Positions 9,688-20,926 of a DNA stretch of 64,000 nucleotides are shown here, one piece after another. Each line of letters starts with the position of its first letter. Position 1 is the stretch's first letter. Below the pieces are notes generated by a model, which saw only the letters and a program-made list of their open reading frames with translations, made no database searches and had not been told where the DNA came from. The stretch spans positions 59,882,155 through 59,946,154 of the forward strand of contig JBAIZL010000005.1 of the NCBI GenBank assembly GCA_036971475.1, given 5' to 3'. This stretch comes from Prosapia bicincta. Taxonomy: Eukaryota > Arthropoda > Insecta > Hemiptera > Cercopidae. The translations under genes and the position numbers were made by a program.

Positions 9688-10475
9688 TATTTTAAAGAAA
9701 CAAAATAATAATCTAATTTACAACAAAAAAAAATAATAAAAAAAAATAATAATAATGAAAATGTCATATGGACTTCATTTACATTTTTTGGTAATGAAGT
9801 AAAAAATATCACAAAATTGTTTAAAGGTAGCAACATAAAATTCGCTTATAATACTAATAATAAATTAATAAATATAATGAATAATAATAATATTATTAAT
9901 ATGCATGAAAAAAACGGTGTATATAAATTAGAATGTAATTATTGTAATAAAGTTTATATAGGACAAACTAAGAAAAAACTTAAAGATAGATATAAAGAAC
10001 ATTTTAATGCATATAAAAAGCCAGAAATTTATAAATCAAATTTTGCTAGTCATTGTATTAATAATAATCACTTATTTCCTAATATAGATAATATGATACT
10101 TATAAAAGAAATTAACAAAGGCCTGAGAATGAATATTTATGAAGCTTTAGAAATACATAAATATAATACTAATAATGAGTTGATAAATGAACAAATACAA
10201 GTAAAATCTAAATTCGATAATATATTCAATGTTTGTAATGTTAGGGCAGCAAAATAAAAAAATAAAAATAAAAAAAAAAAAAAATAAAAAAAAAAAATTT
10301 TAACAACATTGTAATTGATTTGGCATAACTATTTATTTGATCTAATTTGCACATATGTTAATTTAATTGTTTAATATTCCTGATGATGTTGGTACTGTTA
10401 GCCAACGAAAAGCTTTGAATTGTAAATTCAAATATAATTCTTGTATTTGTATTTTGACTTTTGTTCTTTATTAAT
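9472..10475 (+). mobile_element. PLE with long terminal inverted tails around a GIY-YIG ORF
   Basis: The left arm (about 9472-9640) and right arm (about 10298-10475) are inverted copies of the family D tail, roughly 170 bp each. Between them lie a T run, an A run and an intact endonuclease ORF. RT is absent. (TA)n follows on both sides (9430-9471 and 10499-10545). The structure reads as a 5'-truncated PLE whose insertion also produced an inverted tail at its 5' side. Confidence 0.88.
9817..10257 (+). CDS. PLE GIY-YIG endonuclease fragment, open frame
   Basis: 146 codons. It starts within the linker to the missing RT (FKGSNIKFAYNT). Then come HEKNGVYKLECNYCNKVYIG, DRYKEH, SNFASHC and NIYEALEIHKY, which are the GIY-YIG nuclease landmarks. 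It is closely related to 6610-6966 but keeps the linker in frame, which shows that the two domains are one protein in the parent element. No promoter is evident and the catalytic partner RT is gone, so expression is doubtful. Confidence 0.85.
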   Translation: MFKGSNIKFAYNTNNKLINIMNNNNIINMHEKNGVYKLECNYCNKVYIGQTKKKLKDRYKEHFNAYKKPEIYKSNFASHCINNNHLFPNIDNMILIKEINKGLRMNIYEALEIHKYNTNNELINEQIQVKSKFDNIFNVCNVRAAK

Positions 10476-10496
10476 ACACAAGAAAACATATTGCGA

Positions 10497-10498
<2 letters not shown>

Positions 10499-10545
<47 letters not shown>

Positions 10546-10575
10546 TTATATATATGTGTGTGTGTGTGTGTGTGT
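10499..10575. repeat. (TA)n followed by (GT)n
   Basis: Alternating TA then a GT run of about 20 bp. A further short family D end pair lies at about 10580-10650. Confidence 0.9.
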
Positions 10576-10659
10576 ATAATAACCAAAAACAACTAAGGTT
10601 ATTCAAATGCATTTATTCTTGTATTTTAATAACCTTATTTGTTTTTGATATATATATAT

Positions 10660-12022
10660 TATAGATTTTTGACACACTATGTACTTTGTTAGTACATTGT
10701 GTATTTTGTGTATATTAAAAAAAAAAAACAAAAGTAAGTCTTTCACTCTCTTATTAAGTTAAAATTTACAAAAGCAGTAAGTTAAAACAACCTATAATCC
10801 CTGTATTCATGCTCAACCTGAAATGGTTTTCAATTTTAATTATTGCTTGTAAATGGAAAACAAATTATTAAAAATATTTTATTAACATTAATATGCTAAG
10901 GGTGTTTAATACAAAAGCTTGTGGCTTTTTACTTCTCAACTATTTATACCATTGGTTTATTTATGTTTTGTTTTGTTTTTTTGTGTTGAATAACAATATA
11001 AATTTAAATTTCTCTCAAATATATACATACTAAATATCACACATTTTGGAAACAATATGATTCAAATGACAAATAAAATACTTATTTTCATTTAATATTC
11101 TTTTTAATGAATAGCTATTTACTAGAACTATTTTATTAAAATCTTGATATGAAATAAAAACAAGGTTAATGCACCAGTCAAAGAAACGTATTTTTAAGAA
11201 TCTGGTAACATTTTGAAGACTAAATTGTCGTCCTCATTCAGGCCACAAGTATAATAGACAGAATTAACATCTACATCATAAAAATTCACAACAAAATTAA
11301 CATAAAATCAAAAACATTACAAAGAGTTATGATACAAATAAATTAACAAAACAACAACACAAATAAATTAACAAAACAACAACACAAATAAACTAAATAA
11401 TTATAAAACGTGATAGTCCATGATAACAAAAACTATACAACTAACTAAAATGTGTTGAAAAATTCCCAAACAGTAATACAACCTGTAAAAATAAATCATT
11501 ACTAGACATCTGGTGCATCAACAACTAGAACCCTTAAGAGTTTTTAAGCTTTATGACTAAAGGAATATAAATAGTGGCCAATTAATTAGTGTCCTCCTTA
11601 ACATTATTAGATTTTTTTTGCATCTTTATATGGAGCATTACAGACAAAATTCGTCTCCTCCAATTACTTTCTGTGCCCAAAATCCTAGGATTTTGGAAAT
11701 TAAAAATTTAAATTTTTAAAGAGCTCATCATAAAATGTTATTAGCTTCATAAATAAGTAAAATTTTTGTCCTCACAAATAATTATTAATGCTGAAGAGTA
11801 TATAATACATAGTGAGTATGTGTAAGTAGAAAGTAAGAGTAAGTATATATATTGTATAAAGAAATATAACAATAAGTAGCCTAAATTTTTTTCTATTGAT
11901 ATATTTTAACATTTAGATAAGATCATGACGATTTTTATAAATCAATATTTAATAACATCAGAACTATACAAACACCTTGTCTTGTTTGCTGTGTCTGCCT
12001 TGAACTGAGCTGGATTGAGTGT
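10660..12022. other. AT-rich stretch downstream of the gustatory receptor
   Basis: No gene seen. It holds a short imperfect repeat near 11335-11395 (AACAAAACAACAACACAAAT, twice) and is otherwise unstructured. Because the receptor is on the minus strand, its 3' UTR should lie at the right end of this stretch. Confidence 0.5.
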
Positions 12023-12070
12023 CTAGAACTGACTCAGCAGAAGAAGATATGTCATTGTTGTAGTAAATAT
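12023..12070 (-). CDS. Gustatory receptor last exon (TYxxxxxQF)
   Basis: The acceptor TTTATTCCAG precedes 12070. Fifteen codons and a TAG stop, reading IFTTTMTYLLLLSQF. A short terminal exon with this motif is the standard end of insect Gr genes. Confidence 0.93.
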   Translation of the reverse strand: MFTTTMTYLLLLSQF

Positions 12071-15000
12071 CTGGAATAAATATTTTTACTAAGTATTTTA
12101 AATTTCATTGGTTTCGAAATGCAGTCATTTGTTAGTTAGCTATGTGCAACTTCACTTACTGTAGATATTAGTGAGAAATCCAAAGTAAAAAGGTAAACTG
12201 CAGTGAAAGTCAGAGAAAAACTTTCAGTCTGCAAAAGGAAAAGGTTGAACTGAAAAAAATACAATCATAACAATCAGTTAAAAAATTACAAGATCTTATC
12301 TTGAATGATAACAAGATCTTAAAAATTATGTGTTGCAAATAAAATTATATTTCAAAAATATATAATATCAGTATCTAAATTGTTACTGCATTACAATTTA
12401 CAAAATTGAATTTTATTCAATTGTTATTTTCTGTTAAATGACTTAAATGTTTAAAATCAGTACTCTTCCATTACTAGTAATTTAAAAAATCAAGATCACT
12501 GAAATTTCCTAGCAGTTCATTTTTAAATAAATAATTTCAATAAATTAATCCTATTGTTTCATAAACCACTTTCGGAGTACTTTTTGCATTACATACAAAG
12601 TTTTAACTTGCAAGATTTACTGAATATCATAGGCAATAAAATCGATATGATCAAATAATTTCTTTGAAAGCATGCAAATTTTTAATTATCTTACATCTAT
12701 TCTCCTCCTAGTATCTAGTACAGACATATCTAGATCATTCAACAACTCTGAAACACGAGTTTCCTGAAAACAAAAATAACAATATAAATGTTTTTGAAAA
12801 TTTCAAATAAATCTACCTAAAAATTGTATCTTTTATGACTGAATTTCTAAATGTATTCCAACAAGTGGAATAGACTTTCACTTTCCTTTAGATTAATTAG
12901 TTGAATAAATTAGTAAGACTATTTGAATTATAAAATTTAGTTTAATTGAATCTACAGTTGATTTTATATTATTTAAAATTGAAAAGTTGTATTTTATGCT
13001 TAGTATGAAAATATTTCATGAAGAAAAGCTTATCTCTGTAGATTAGAGCAATCCCTTCAATATTCTCCTAAATGTAACAAAATTATAGTTAAATATATAT
13101 ATATATATAAAGAGTAGGAAAAGTCCTTTTAATTATCTGGATAAACAATATATCTAAAAGCATTATTCAAAATTTGTTCCTAGCATAAATTAAATATTGT
13201 AATACTAGGCTAATTTTCATGCTTCATTATAACATATACACTTCAACTGTGTGTACATTTTCAATACATATTTCAATTTAAATACATACTTCAATGTAAA
13301 TTATACATACTTCAATGTAAATACTGATGTATAAACATGTACTTATGTGATTAATAAGATTTAACCGAACCTTATTGCATTATACCTTTTCACAATTTTA
13401 GACTAAAAACAAAAATTACTACAGAATCCTATTTATTGAGAGCAAAAAAAGATTACTAATTATAAAGACCTCTAACAAAACATGACTACATAGACATAAC
13501 ATCTAACCCACAAATTCTTCATAAACAACACAGAAATAACCAACGCTACACAACCGAACAATACGAAATATACAGACACTTCAAACTACACCCTACACAC
13601 ATACTCAATACACAATTACATTACGACTCACACTCACTTTTTGACATCATAACTCCCAATACACACAAAATACACCCACACCACCAAAATATACCACCCC
13701 CCCCCCCCCCTAACCTACGTAAACCTTGAGATCAGTTACGGTCTGAGTTGACAAAAGGACACATCTCCCGAAACGGCCGTCCTCAACAAGCAAAGTAAGT
13801 GCTACTATAAGCAAGTTTAAAACATTTTAAAAGTGTAAGTGAAAAATGTTTATATAAAAACTAAATATAAATCACAGAATAAAATATATTTTTCAAAATT
13901 TTAAAACTTTTCTTAAACTAGCACCTGCACAAGTTAGTATACTAACTTCCAATTTCAATGACTCAAGTCTGTAGCAGATGTACAATATCCTTTGGAAACT
14001 GATCCATGCTTTTAGAAGTTCAATGATTGGACTATCCTGTTTTAGCCACCTATACAAATACAAAGTAAATAGGAACCTGCTATTGAGTGCTATAAAGAAA
14101 GCAGGGACTCCATAACCTTTGTTAGCATCCTGCATCACTTTGTATAAAAGACTATGAACGTGACGTAAATTAGATACACTTTCATTCGGTTGGTCTGTCT
14201 TCAAACATGGCTCATCTCTGTAGATTAGAGCAGTTCCTTCAATATTCTCCTAAATGTAACAAAAGTATAGTTAAATATATACATGTACAGAGTAGGAGAA
14301 CTCCATTTAATTATCTGGATAAACAATATATCTAAAAACATTATATAAAATTTGTTCCTAGCATAAACAAAATATACTTGGCTAATATATCATACTTCAA
14401 TGTAATACATACACTTCAACTGTATGTACATTTTGAATACATACTTCAATTCCTAATTTGTGCTTAGATTTTTTCTATCATGTCTAGTTTTTTCAGGACA
14501 ACCAATGTATGTTTTTACTATAGCGAAAGTAGTAATTTCACTAAAACACTTGTAAATTGTCACACCATAAAGGTCTGAGTTGATAATGGGACACATCTTC
14601 CGAAACAGCCGTCCTCAACAAACATAAGTAAGTGCTACTATAGGCAAGTTTGTAAAATATTTACAAGTGTTTTAGTGAAAAGTAGTCGCTCACGTGAAGA
14701 TAAAATCAATAAATATTATAAGTAGTAATTTATTTGATTTATATATTGTAATAGCATGAACCGAAGAAAATTAAACATTTCTGTTAAAACATGTTGACAA
14801 TTTTAACTTCCTAGAAGATGATGTCATTCTACAATGTTTTGCCTTCCTATACAGTCAAGACAACAAAACTGAATCAGTAGCCACTTTACATCACTGCATC
14901 AGTAAGTGACTAACTTTCATCTCAAGAAGGCGTTTGTTTTTTCTTGGAAGACGGTTTGAGTAATTTTGTTGCTTGCAGGAAATTACAGCTTAATGGTAAT

Positions 15001-18000
15001 TGTAATTGTTGTTAAGTGGCTTAGTTTTCATCATGCATAGACAGTGCGTGAATCGCCCTGATGACTTTTGTTACATGTGAGATGAAATTACTTTCAAGAT
15101 TCAAAGGCGGAACATTTTTACCTTTTTTAAGAAAGTGTTATAAGCTTTATTTTGATTGGCCATTGGGTAACCATGATAAGGGGTCAGCATCTCATATGAT
15201 GTGTAGCACCTGTATACAGCGCTTTACTGGTAGGACTGAGGGAAAACTTCAATGAATTTCTTCATCCCATGATTTGGTGGAAACCTAGGGATAGTTTTTT
15301 AAATAGTTATTTTTGTTTAACAGAAATTAAAGGAATTACACCATAGTCAAAACACACAGCAAAATATTCAAATTTTAAATCAGCGACATGACTGGTTCCT
15401 CACTCTGAAAATTTACCAGTGCCGGAACCTCTGAAAACATATTAATATTAGGGAAAATTCAGAAAGTAATCAAGATTTTAACACGATTCTAAAGCACGAG
15501 GGACCCAAATTTCAGATCCAGTATATCTGAAGGACCTTATTTAATAATTTAAGAAGAAATAGAGGATCTAGTCCGCAACTTAAATTTGTCCAAAAAACAG
15601 AGTGAAATCTTAGGATCAAGATTAAAGTTCTTAGGAAATTGTTGAATCCAAATATGAAAATTTGTGTGTATCAATCCCCTCCATGACGAATTTAAATTAT
15701 TTTCTCTCAAGAAAACAACTTTATGTTTTGCAATTATGTTGAATACAATACAGATGATTGTCATTTGCTCATTGATCTCTCAGAAATAAGTTTTAAGGCT
15801 GTTCTCTTACGTAATGGAAATAAAATTCCTCCGATACCATCAGCTCATGGAACTGACATGAGGGATCTTATAAGAATATGCAGTTACTTTTTAAAAAATT
15901 TACTACAAAAATATATATGGAAAATTTGTGGCAACTTGAAAGTTGTTGCAATCTTATCAGGCTTACAACTTAGCTACACGAGATGTTTCTTCGTCTGCAA
16001 GGGAAATAGAAGAGACAAAAAGAATTACTACTTGTGAAAAGACAGACCAGAACATAAAGTACTCATTCCTAGATCCAGAAATGCCCTTTTTCAGTCTTTA
16101 ATCGATCCAAAATATGTTCTTTTGCCGCCTTTACATATTAAAGTAAGACTTTTTTAAAAATTTGTAAAACCCATGGACAAAAATAGTGCTGGTTTTACTT
16201 ATTTGAAACAAAAATTCCCAAAAATCAGTGTTGCAAAATTAAAGAAGAAATTTTTTTGAGTCTAAGATCCACGAAGTGCTGATGCATTCAGATTTCAACA
16301 GTAATTGAGTTCAATGGAAAACAGTGAGTGGGACGCATTCAAAAATGTAGTTGAACATTTTCTAGAAAATGTCATGGCTGAAAACTATCACGATCTCGTG
16401 GTTAATCTAATTAAATTGTACCAAAATATGGGCTACCTCGACTCACACCAGGTATTTTTCTACTAAACCTTGCCGACATGAGTGATGAATACGGTGAGCA
16501 TTTCCACGAGGATATTTTACTCTTGGAAAAACTGTACCAAGGAAAGTTCAGCAGCAACATGTTAGCAGATTACTCCTGGACACTGAAACGAGATTTGCCA
16601 GTTGTTAAATATACAAGAAAATTTCAAATACTCATTTTTTCACATTTAAAAAAAAATTTACATTCTTATTTTATTTGCTGAAACTCCCTAAATAATCTGC
16701 CTGTCCTAAGGAAACTAGACATGTTACAAAAACTCTGAACTCAGATTCGGAATCAACACGAAAAATACCTCTAGGATCACCCAACAACATGTCTAGGACA
16801 AAAAAATGATTTTTTTTTTGTTGACCAGTGTTATTTACAATTTTTAGATTTTAAACATATATTGGTGACATATAATCAGACAGGCTGAGAAAAATAAGTA
16901 AATATGGAAAAAATTATAGTATGTTGAATTTTGAATTTTATAAATAACTAGAATTTAAAAAATTGATTTTTAATTGTTTTGAGTTGTTTTCATTTCAATG
17001 CCATGCATAAGCTTTTAGACCATATGCACAAAATAAGAAATCTGCTTGAAATCTGCTTCCACAATAAGATAAACACTATCTATTACCCAAGTCATGAACT
17101 ATCTATCAAAAAAGTTAATGTGGTTATGAAAGAGCACTTTATATTTAAGATATATAGAAAGTGTAAAAGATACAATTATAATATTAAATTTTGTTCATTT
17201 TGTGAACCAGAGAAGATAGATGTTTATATTCTTTATAGTTGTTTTGTCAAAACATTCATTTTTTCACAAAAATCAACATTTTTAACTATTAATAACTCAA
17301 AAACTTTTGACTGATGTTATTTTTGATTAAAAAAATCCTACCCCTGAAAATGAGTGCCATCCATCTCCAGGGTAAAAATCACAAGTCAGCACTGTGTCAC
17401 TTTTGATACTTGAAGCACACTGTACCAATTTTCATGTAAAATGGTTACTTGAGGCACTAATTTTTATGGAAATCTTGAAGGTTCAAAGGTTTTTGAGGGG
17501 AAACCCTTCATTGACAAGACTATGGAAAATGCACGAAAAGAAAGTAAACAGAAAGGTAAACGTTTGTTGAAGAAATGCCAACGCCGCTAACAACAGCAAT
17601 CATGCCAACTGTTTTCTTTGACGAGAAAACAAACCATGTGCGAACCATTGGGTGTGTTCAGAACACCAAAAAGACTGAGTTTTAAAATGGTTTTTAGTGA
17701 ATAAAAATGCCCAGAACAAGATGGTAGAACTGTTCCTGTCAACTTTTCATTAACGATTTAAATGGTTCATTTTTGACATAAAATATATAAAAAAAACTTT
17801 ATTAACAAGTTTAACTAGAGCATCTACAGTATTTGTCTTTAGTAATTGCCTTAATACATGACAGAATATAAAAAACACCTGGAAAATTTTTTTTATTAAT
17901 GTAATAAAAAAATATATTATGAAGCTCAATAGTGCTTTGTGCCACCAATGGCCAACTATAAAACTTTAGTGAAAACAATTATATTAAATACAAAATTAAT

Positions 18001-18389
18001 TTTTTTGAAATCAAAATTACCTTAATGATATCATAATGCTCCTTAATACTTTTGTTTAGTGCCTTAATAACTCCTTCCATCAAAAAGAACATAAAACACA
18101 TCTGTACATCTACAGACACAACAACCAGATTTGTTAGGATGCTCCATGGTTCATAAATGATTAAAATTAGCCAATGCCAAAAGAATACCACACAAATGTG
18201 AGTGATGGCTTTCACTAGATGAGGCTTTGATTTTAAACTCCTTATTGAACTTAGTAACAATGATATACAATTGGCAGTGACACTGTGGTACACTAATAGA
18301 TTAGAGATGAAAGAGAGAGCACTTGTAGAGATAACAAACTTCTCTCCAATACTTAACAGGAAGTCTCCAACAGCACTGGCTGAAGAATT
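12023..18389 (-). CDS. Insect gustatory receptor, 3' five exons (5' end not found)
   Basis: Seven-transmembrane chemoreceptor of the insect Gr family, a ligand-gated cation channel in chemosensory neuron membranes. Exons on the minus strand: 18389-18021, 14249-13947, 12763-12695, 12249-12160, 12070-12023. All introns begin GT, end AG and fall in phase 0. The joined frame gives 292 codons with no stop. It runs through several hydrophobic segments, the NKGYG block of TM6, and an exon reading FTAVYLFTLDFSLIST. It ends TYLLLLSQF-stop, the TYxxxxxQF signature of the family. Full-length receptors have about 350-450 residues, so some 80-130 N-terminal codons are missing, upstream of 18389 or outside the window. 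The ligand cannot be inferred. Confidence 0.92.
12160..12249 (-). CDS. Gustatory receptor exon, TM7
   Basis: Thirty codons between a TTTTTTTCAG acceptor and a GTAAGT donor. The peptide FNLFLLQTESF then FTAVYLFTLDFSLIST matches the Gr pattern of F..QL...FTA.G.F.LD..L. Confidence 0.92.
12695..12763 (-). CDS. Gustatory receptor exon, pre-TM7
   Basis: Twenty-three codons, ETRVSELLNDL then LDTRRRID, between TTGTTTTCAG and GTAAGA. It encodes the intracellular helix before the final membrane segment. Confidence 0.88.
13028..13300 (-). pseudogene. Partial duplicate of a gustatory receptor exon start and its intron
   Basis: Matches 14210-14460: the intron 3' end, the acceptor (TTACATTTAG) and about the first dozen codons of the next exon (ENIEGIALIYRD, against ENIEGTALIYRD). 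It then diverges and reaches a stop. It lies inside the intron that follows the true exon, so it supplies a decoy acceptor. Confidence 0.8.
13490..13860 (+). mobile_element. PLE 3' fragment with endonuclease tail
   Basis: The plus frame reads TTEQYEIYRHF then LHYDSHSLFDII, the C-terminal end of a GIY-YIG endonuclease. A C run (about 13689-13707) follows, then a tail with CTGAGTTGACAAAAGG and CCCGAAACGGCC. The same tail recurs at 14570-14660. Confidence 0.65.
13947..14249 (-). CDS. Gustatory receptor exon, TM6 region
   Basis: 101 codons from acceptor TTACATTTAG to donor GTTAGT. It begins ENIEGTALIYRD and includes LRHVHSLLYKVM, then NKGYGVPAFFIALNSRFLF. The L..H..L......N..YG layout is typical of Gr TM5-TM6. 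It ends in CYRLESLKLE. Confidence 0.92.
14540..14740. mobile_element. PLE tail fragment with inverted ends
   Basis: The words CTAAAACACTTGTAAAT and ATTTACAAGTGTTTTAG bracket a CTGAGTTGATAATGGG...TTCCGAAACAGCC motif. Tail-only copy of the type seen at 13.7 kb. Confidence 0.6.
15000..16740 (+). pseudogene. Decayed ORF of an unclassified multicopy transposon family
   Basis: Plus-strand pieces in order: a block ending PLGNHDKGSASHM (about 15170), NLSKKQSEILGSRLKFLG (about 15580-15640), FKAVLLRNGNKIPPIPSAHG (about 15790-15850), ICGNLKVVAILSGLQLSYT, and MSDEYGEHFHEDILLLEKLYQG then MLADYSWTLKRD (16478-16610). I recognise this block order from multicopy hypothetical proteins in insect and cnidarian genomes, with an SDE.GE.FH.DI signature. 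I cannot assign a transposase class. Many stops and frameshifts make it dead. It lies in a gustatory receptor intron, in the antisense orientation. Confidence 0.65.
16741..18020. other. Intron sequence with a dispersed repeat
   Basis: The stretch 17270-17400 recurs at 18705-18817 in the same orientation (words TAATAACTCAAAAACTTTTGA and GCCATCCATCTCCAGGG), so it is a dispersed repeat. No gene. Confidence 0.6.
18021..18389 (-). CDS. Gustatory receptor exon, TM3-TM5 region
   Basis: 123 codons, open from acceptor CTGTTTAG to donor GTAATT. It holds at least three hydrophobic segments (for example ITHICVVFFWHWLILIIY and LTNLVVVSVDVQMCFMFFL) and ends EGVIKALNKSIKEHYDIIK. The entry phase 0 is inferred from the open frame. 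Confidence 0.87.
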
Positions 18390-18574
18390 CTAAACAGCAA
18401 CAGAAAACATGACATTTTATTTTATAATACGGTTATAAACAAATGGTTGGATCGCTTAAAAACCACAACTATGAGTACCAAAGTAATCATTAGGATAAAA
18501 TAATTCTTTCGCCAACTTCTAATATAACTAATTGCTTCATATGTTTTATTATAAATTCTATTGAATATTTTACA

Positions 18575-18712
18575 CAAAACAAACTTATAGTCAACAATGT
18601 ATAAATAACAGTGGCAGATCCAGGGTGCAAGGGGAGTGGTCAAATTTTTAAGGAATGAAAATTTCAAGTAAGAAACCAAAGGAAACAATCTTTAAATTTT
18701 ATATATACTATT
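18575..18712 (-). repeat. Dispersed repeat, inverted copy at 29.5 kb
   Basis: Matches 29533-29668 in reverse orientation (word GTGGCAGATCCAGGGT). The GTGGCAGATCCAGG edge resembles a hAT-type terminus, but no matching second end was found. Confidence 0.6.
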
Positions 18713-18829
18713 AATAACTCAAAAACTTTTGACGTGTTATTTTTGAAAAAAAATCCTACCCCAAAAATGGGTGCCATCCATCTCCAGGGTAAAAAGCACA
18801 AGTCAGCACTGTGTCACTAGTTACTTTTA

Positions 18830-18895
<66 letters not shown>

Positions 18896-18899
18896 TTTT

Positions 18900-19055
18900 T
18901 ATTGTTAATTGTAAACAATTTTTTTCCACCACTAAGTGCAATAATTTTACCTTATGTGATGAGGTACCTTTCGGTCACTTGACCATTGTCAAATTAATTT
19001 TCTCCTGTTATGGAACTTTATAAAGTGCAACAGAAAAATAATGGACAACGTGAAA
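18900..19055 (-). mobile_element. PLE tail family B fragment
   Basis: Carries TTCCACCACTAAGTGCAAT and TTTCGGTCACTTGACCATTG, bordered by (TA)n on both sides. Tail only. Confidence 0.75.
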
Positions 19056-19093
19056 TATATATATTATATATTATTATATATATTATATATTAT

Positions 19094-19157
<64 letters not shown>
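19056..19157. repeat. (TA)n and TATTA-type microsatellite
   Basis: About 100 bp. The first 40 bp are interrupted by TTA units, then pure TA. Confidence 0.95.
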
Positions 19158-19160
<3 letters not shown>

Positions 19161-19420
19161 GTTAGTTTTGGTAGCTAAAGATTATTTAGATTTTTTGGAC
19201 TAGGAGACTGTCAGACTTACCTTGGTAAGAGTCCACTCTGTAGTCTTGAAATAGAAACACATAAAAGCACTTAACCAATGATATATTTCAACCACACAGT
19301 GGTCTTTGTCAATCAAAGAGAAAACACAAAAAGAAATATGAGAGAATGAAATAAAATAATTATAAATTGTAATCACAGATTGTGTAAGGTAGAAATCAGA
19401 TGTCACAGATGCACAGATTA
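19158..19420 (-). mobile_element. PLE tail family C fragment
   Basis: Tail C from the GGACTAGGAGACTG end through CACACAGTGGTCTTTGTCAA, continuing about 70 bp further than the palindromic copies before (TA)n at 19421-19487. Confidence 0.75.
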
Positions 19421-19421
19421 T

Positions 19422-19491
<70 letters not shown>

Positions 19492-19639
19492 TCTATGAGC
19501 ATATGAGTGATTATAGTTTATATAAGTCTGTCAGGGGAAAAGAGATTGAAGACGTCTGAGGCTATTTGGGGGAAAAAATGAATGGATTTATCTGATGTTG
19601 AGGTTAGGGGATTCTCTGGACTTGGTATACCACTGGTAT

Positions 19640-20872
19640 GATAGTTCCCATCTTCTCAGTTCTGAGGGATTGCAATCAGGGGGGAGTTATTTAATTATTT
19701 TTGTGGTATAGCAGTCATCAAAAGTTGTGATGTTGTGACTCGCAGCATGTTGAGCTGTTGGCCTATACATATTCATAATTTTAACATCATGTCTGTGGCC
19801 ATTCATTCTGATATTCAGACCATCCGTGGTCAGGCCTATGTACTGTGCTGAGCAAAGTTTACATTGTAGCTGGTATATGACATTTTTCGATGTTCAATTA
19901 TGATGACCCTGTATTTTGAAGACCATTTTTGTTGTTTGGCTGCTGAAACTATTTGCTGAGGGGTGTATTGGACACGTCTTGCATCTAGGTCTATTGCATG
20001 GGAAGGAGCCATGAGGAAGTTTATGTGGTTTCTCTGCATCAGGGTCTGGTAGTTTAGGATGTACTAGGATGTTTTTCAAGTTGGGAGGTTGCTTGTACCA
20101 AATTTGCAGTGGATCGGTGAAAAGATTTTTGGTGTGGACGGAAGCTTGAAGAATTTTGAAGCCATCTCTCAATATCTTGTTGAGTTTATGTAGACCAGGA
20201 TGGTAGTCTGTTATTAAAGACAGTTTATTTTGTTCTGTTTGTGGTTTATGGTGGACCGAGGATTGTGCTGAATGAATTTGGTTTTCAATGAGTCTTTTTG
20301 GGTATCCTCTTCTCTGGAAGGCTGTTGATATCTTTCTATTAAAATCTTCCAATTCCCTATCATTCGAACAGATTCTCTTACCCCTGATTGCTTGACTGTA
20401 TGGAATGGATCGTTTTATGTTTATTGGGTGGTTGCTGTCGAAATGGAGATATTGTAGGTAGTTTGTCGGTTTGATGTGAATTCTGTGTTGATATTTCCAT
20501 TCTGGAGTGTTACCTCTACATCCAAAAAAGTTATGGCTGTTGTAGATTTCTCCCAGGTAAATTGAAGTGTGGAGAATTGTGTCAGGCTGTCTCAAGTGTT
20601 GAAGCACCCTGTGTCCAAATTAGGAAGATGTCATCTATATATCTATACCAACATAATGGCTGGTGTGTTTGTGTCTTTAGAAAACTTTCTTCCAACAATC
20701 CCATGTACGGATTTGTGTACGATGGTGCCATTCTAGTGCCCATTGCTGTTCCCTTTATTTGAAGGTAGTTCCTTCCCTCAAACTGAAAGTTGTTCTTCTC
20801 GAGGATGAACCTGGTCAGGTTCACAAGAAAAGGTGTAGTGGGAGAAGGCTTGCCTGGGCGTTTGTTTAGAAA

Positions 20873-20875
<3 letters not shown>
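19640..20875 (-). pseudogene. Second PLE type: RT C-terminal half, Cys-rich linker and GIY-YIG, frameshifted
   Basis: The minus strand from 20824 reads RT motifs FEGRNYLQIKGTAMGTRMAPS and WYRYIDDIFLIW (the catalytic YxDD). It shifts frame near 20590 into a 237-codon stretch (20607-19894) holding thumb sequence and a linker with PCNRPRCKTCPI. It then shifts again near 19900 into GIY-YIG sequence (YQLQCKLCSAQYIGLTT, then MNGHRHDVKIMN). The Cys motif before the endonuclease and the motif spelling differ from the 6.4-kb element, so this is another PLE lineage, of the Poseidon/Neptune kind in my reading. It is truncated at its 5' side by (TA)n at 20876-20921. Dead copy. Confidence 0.88.

Positions 20876-20921
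<46 letters not shown>

Positions 20922-20926
<5 letters not shown>

Noticed and set aside
18422..18688. Hydrophobic minus frame as a possible N-terminal gustatory receptor exon
   Set aside because: Its upstream half is the dispersed repeat shared with 29.5 kb, there is no good donor, and the resulting intron would be implausibly short.
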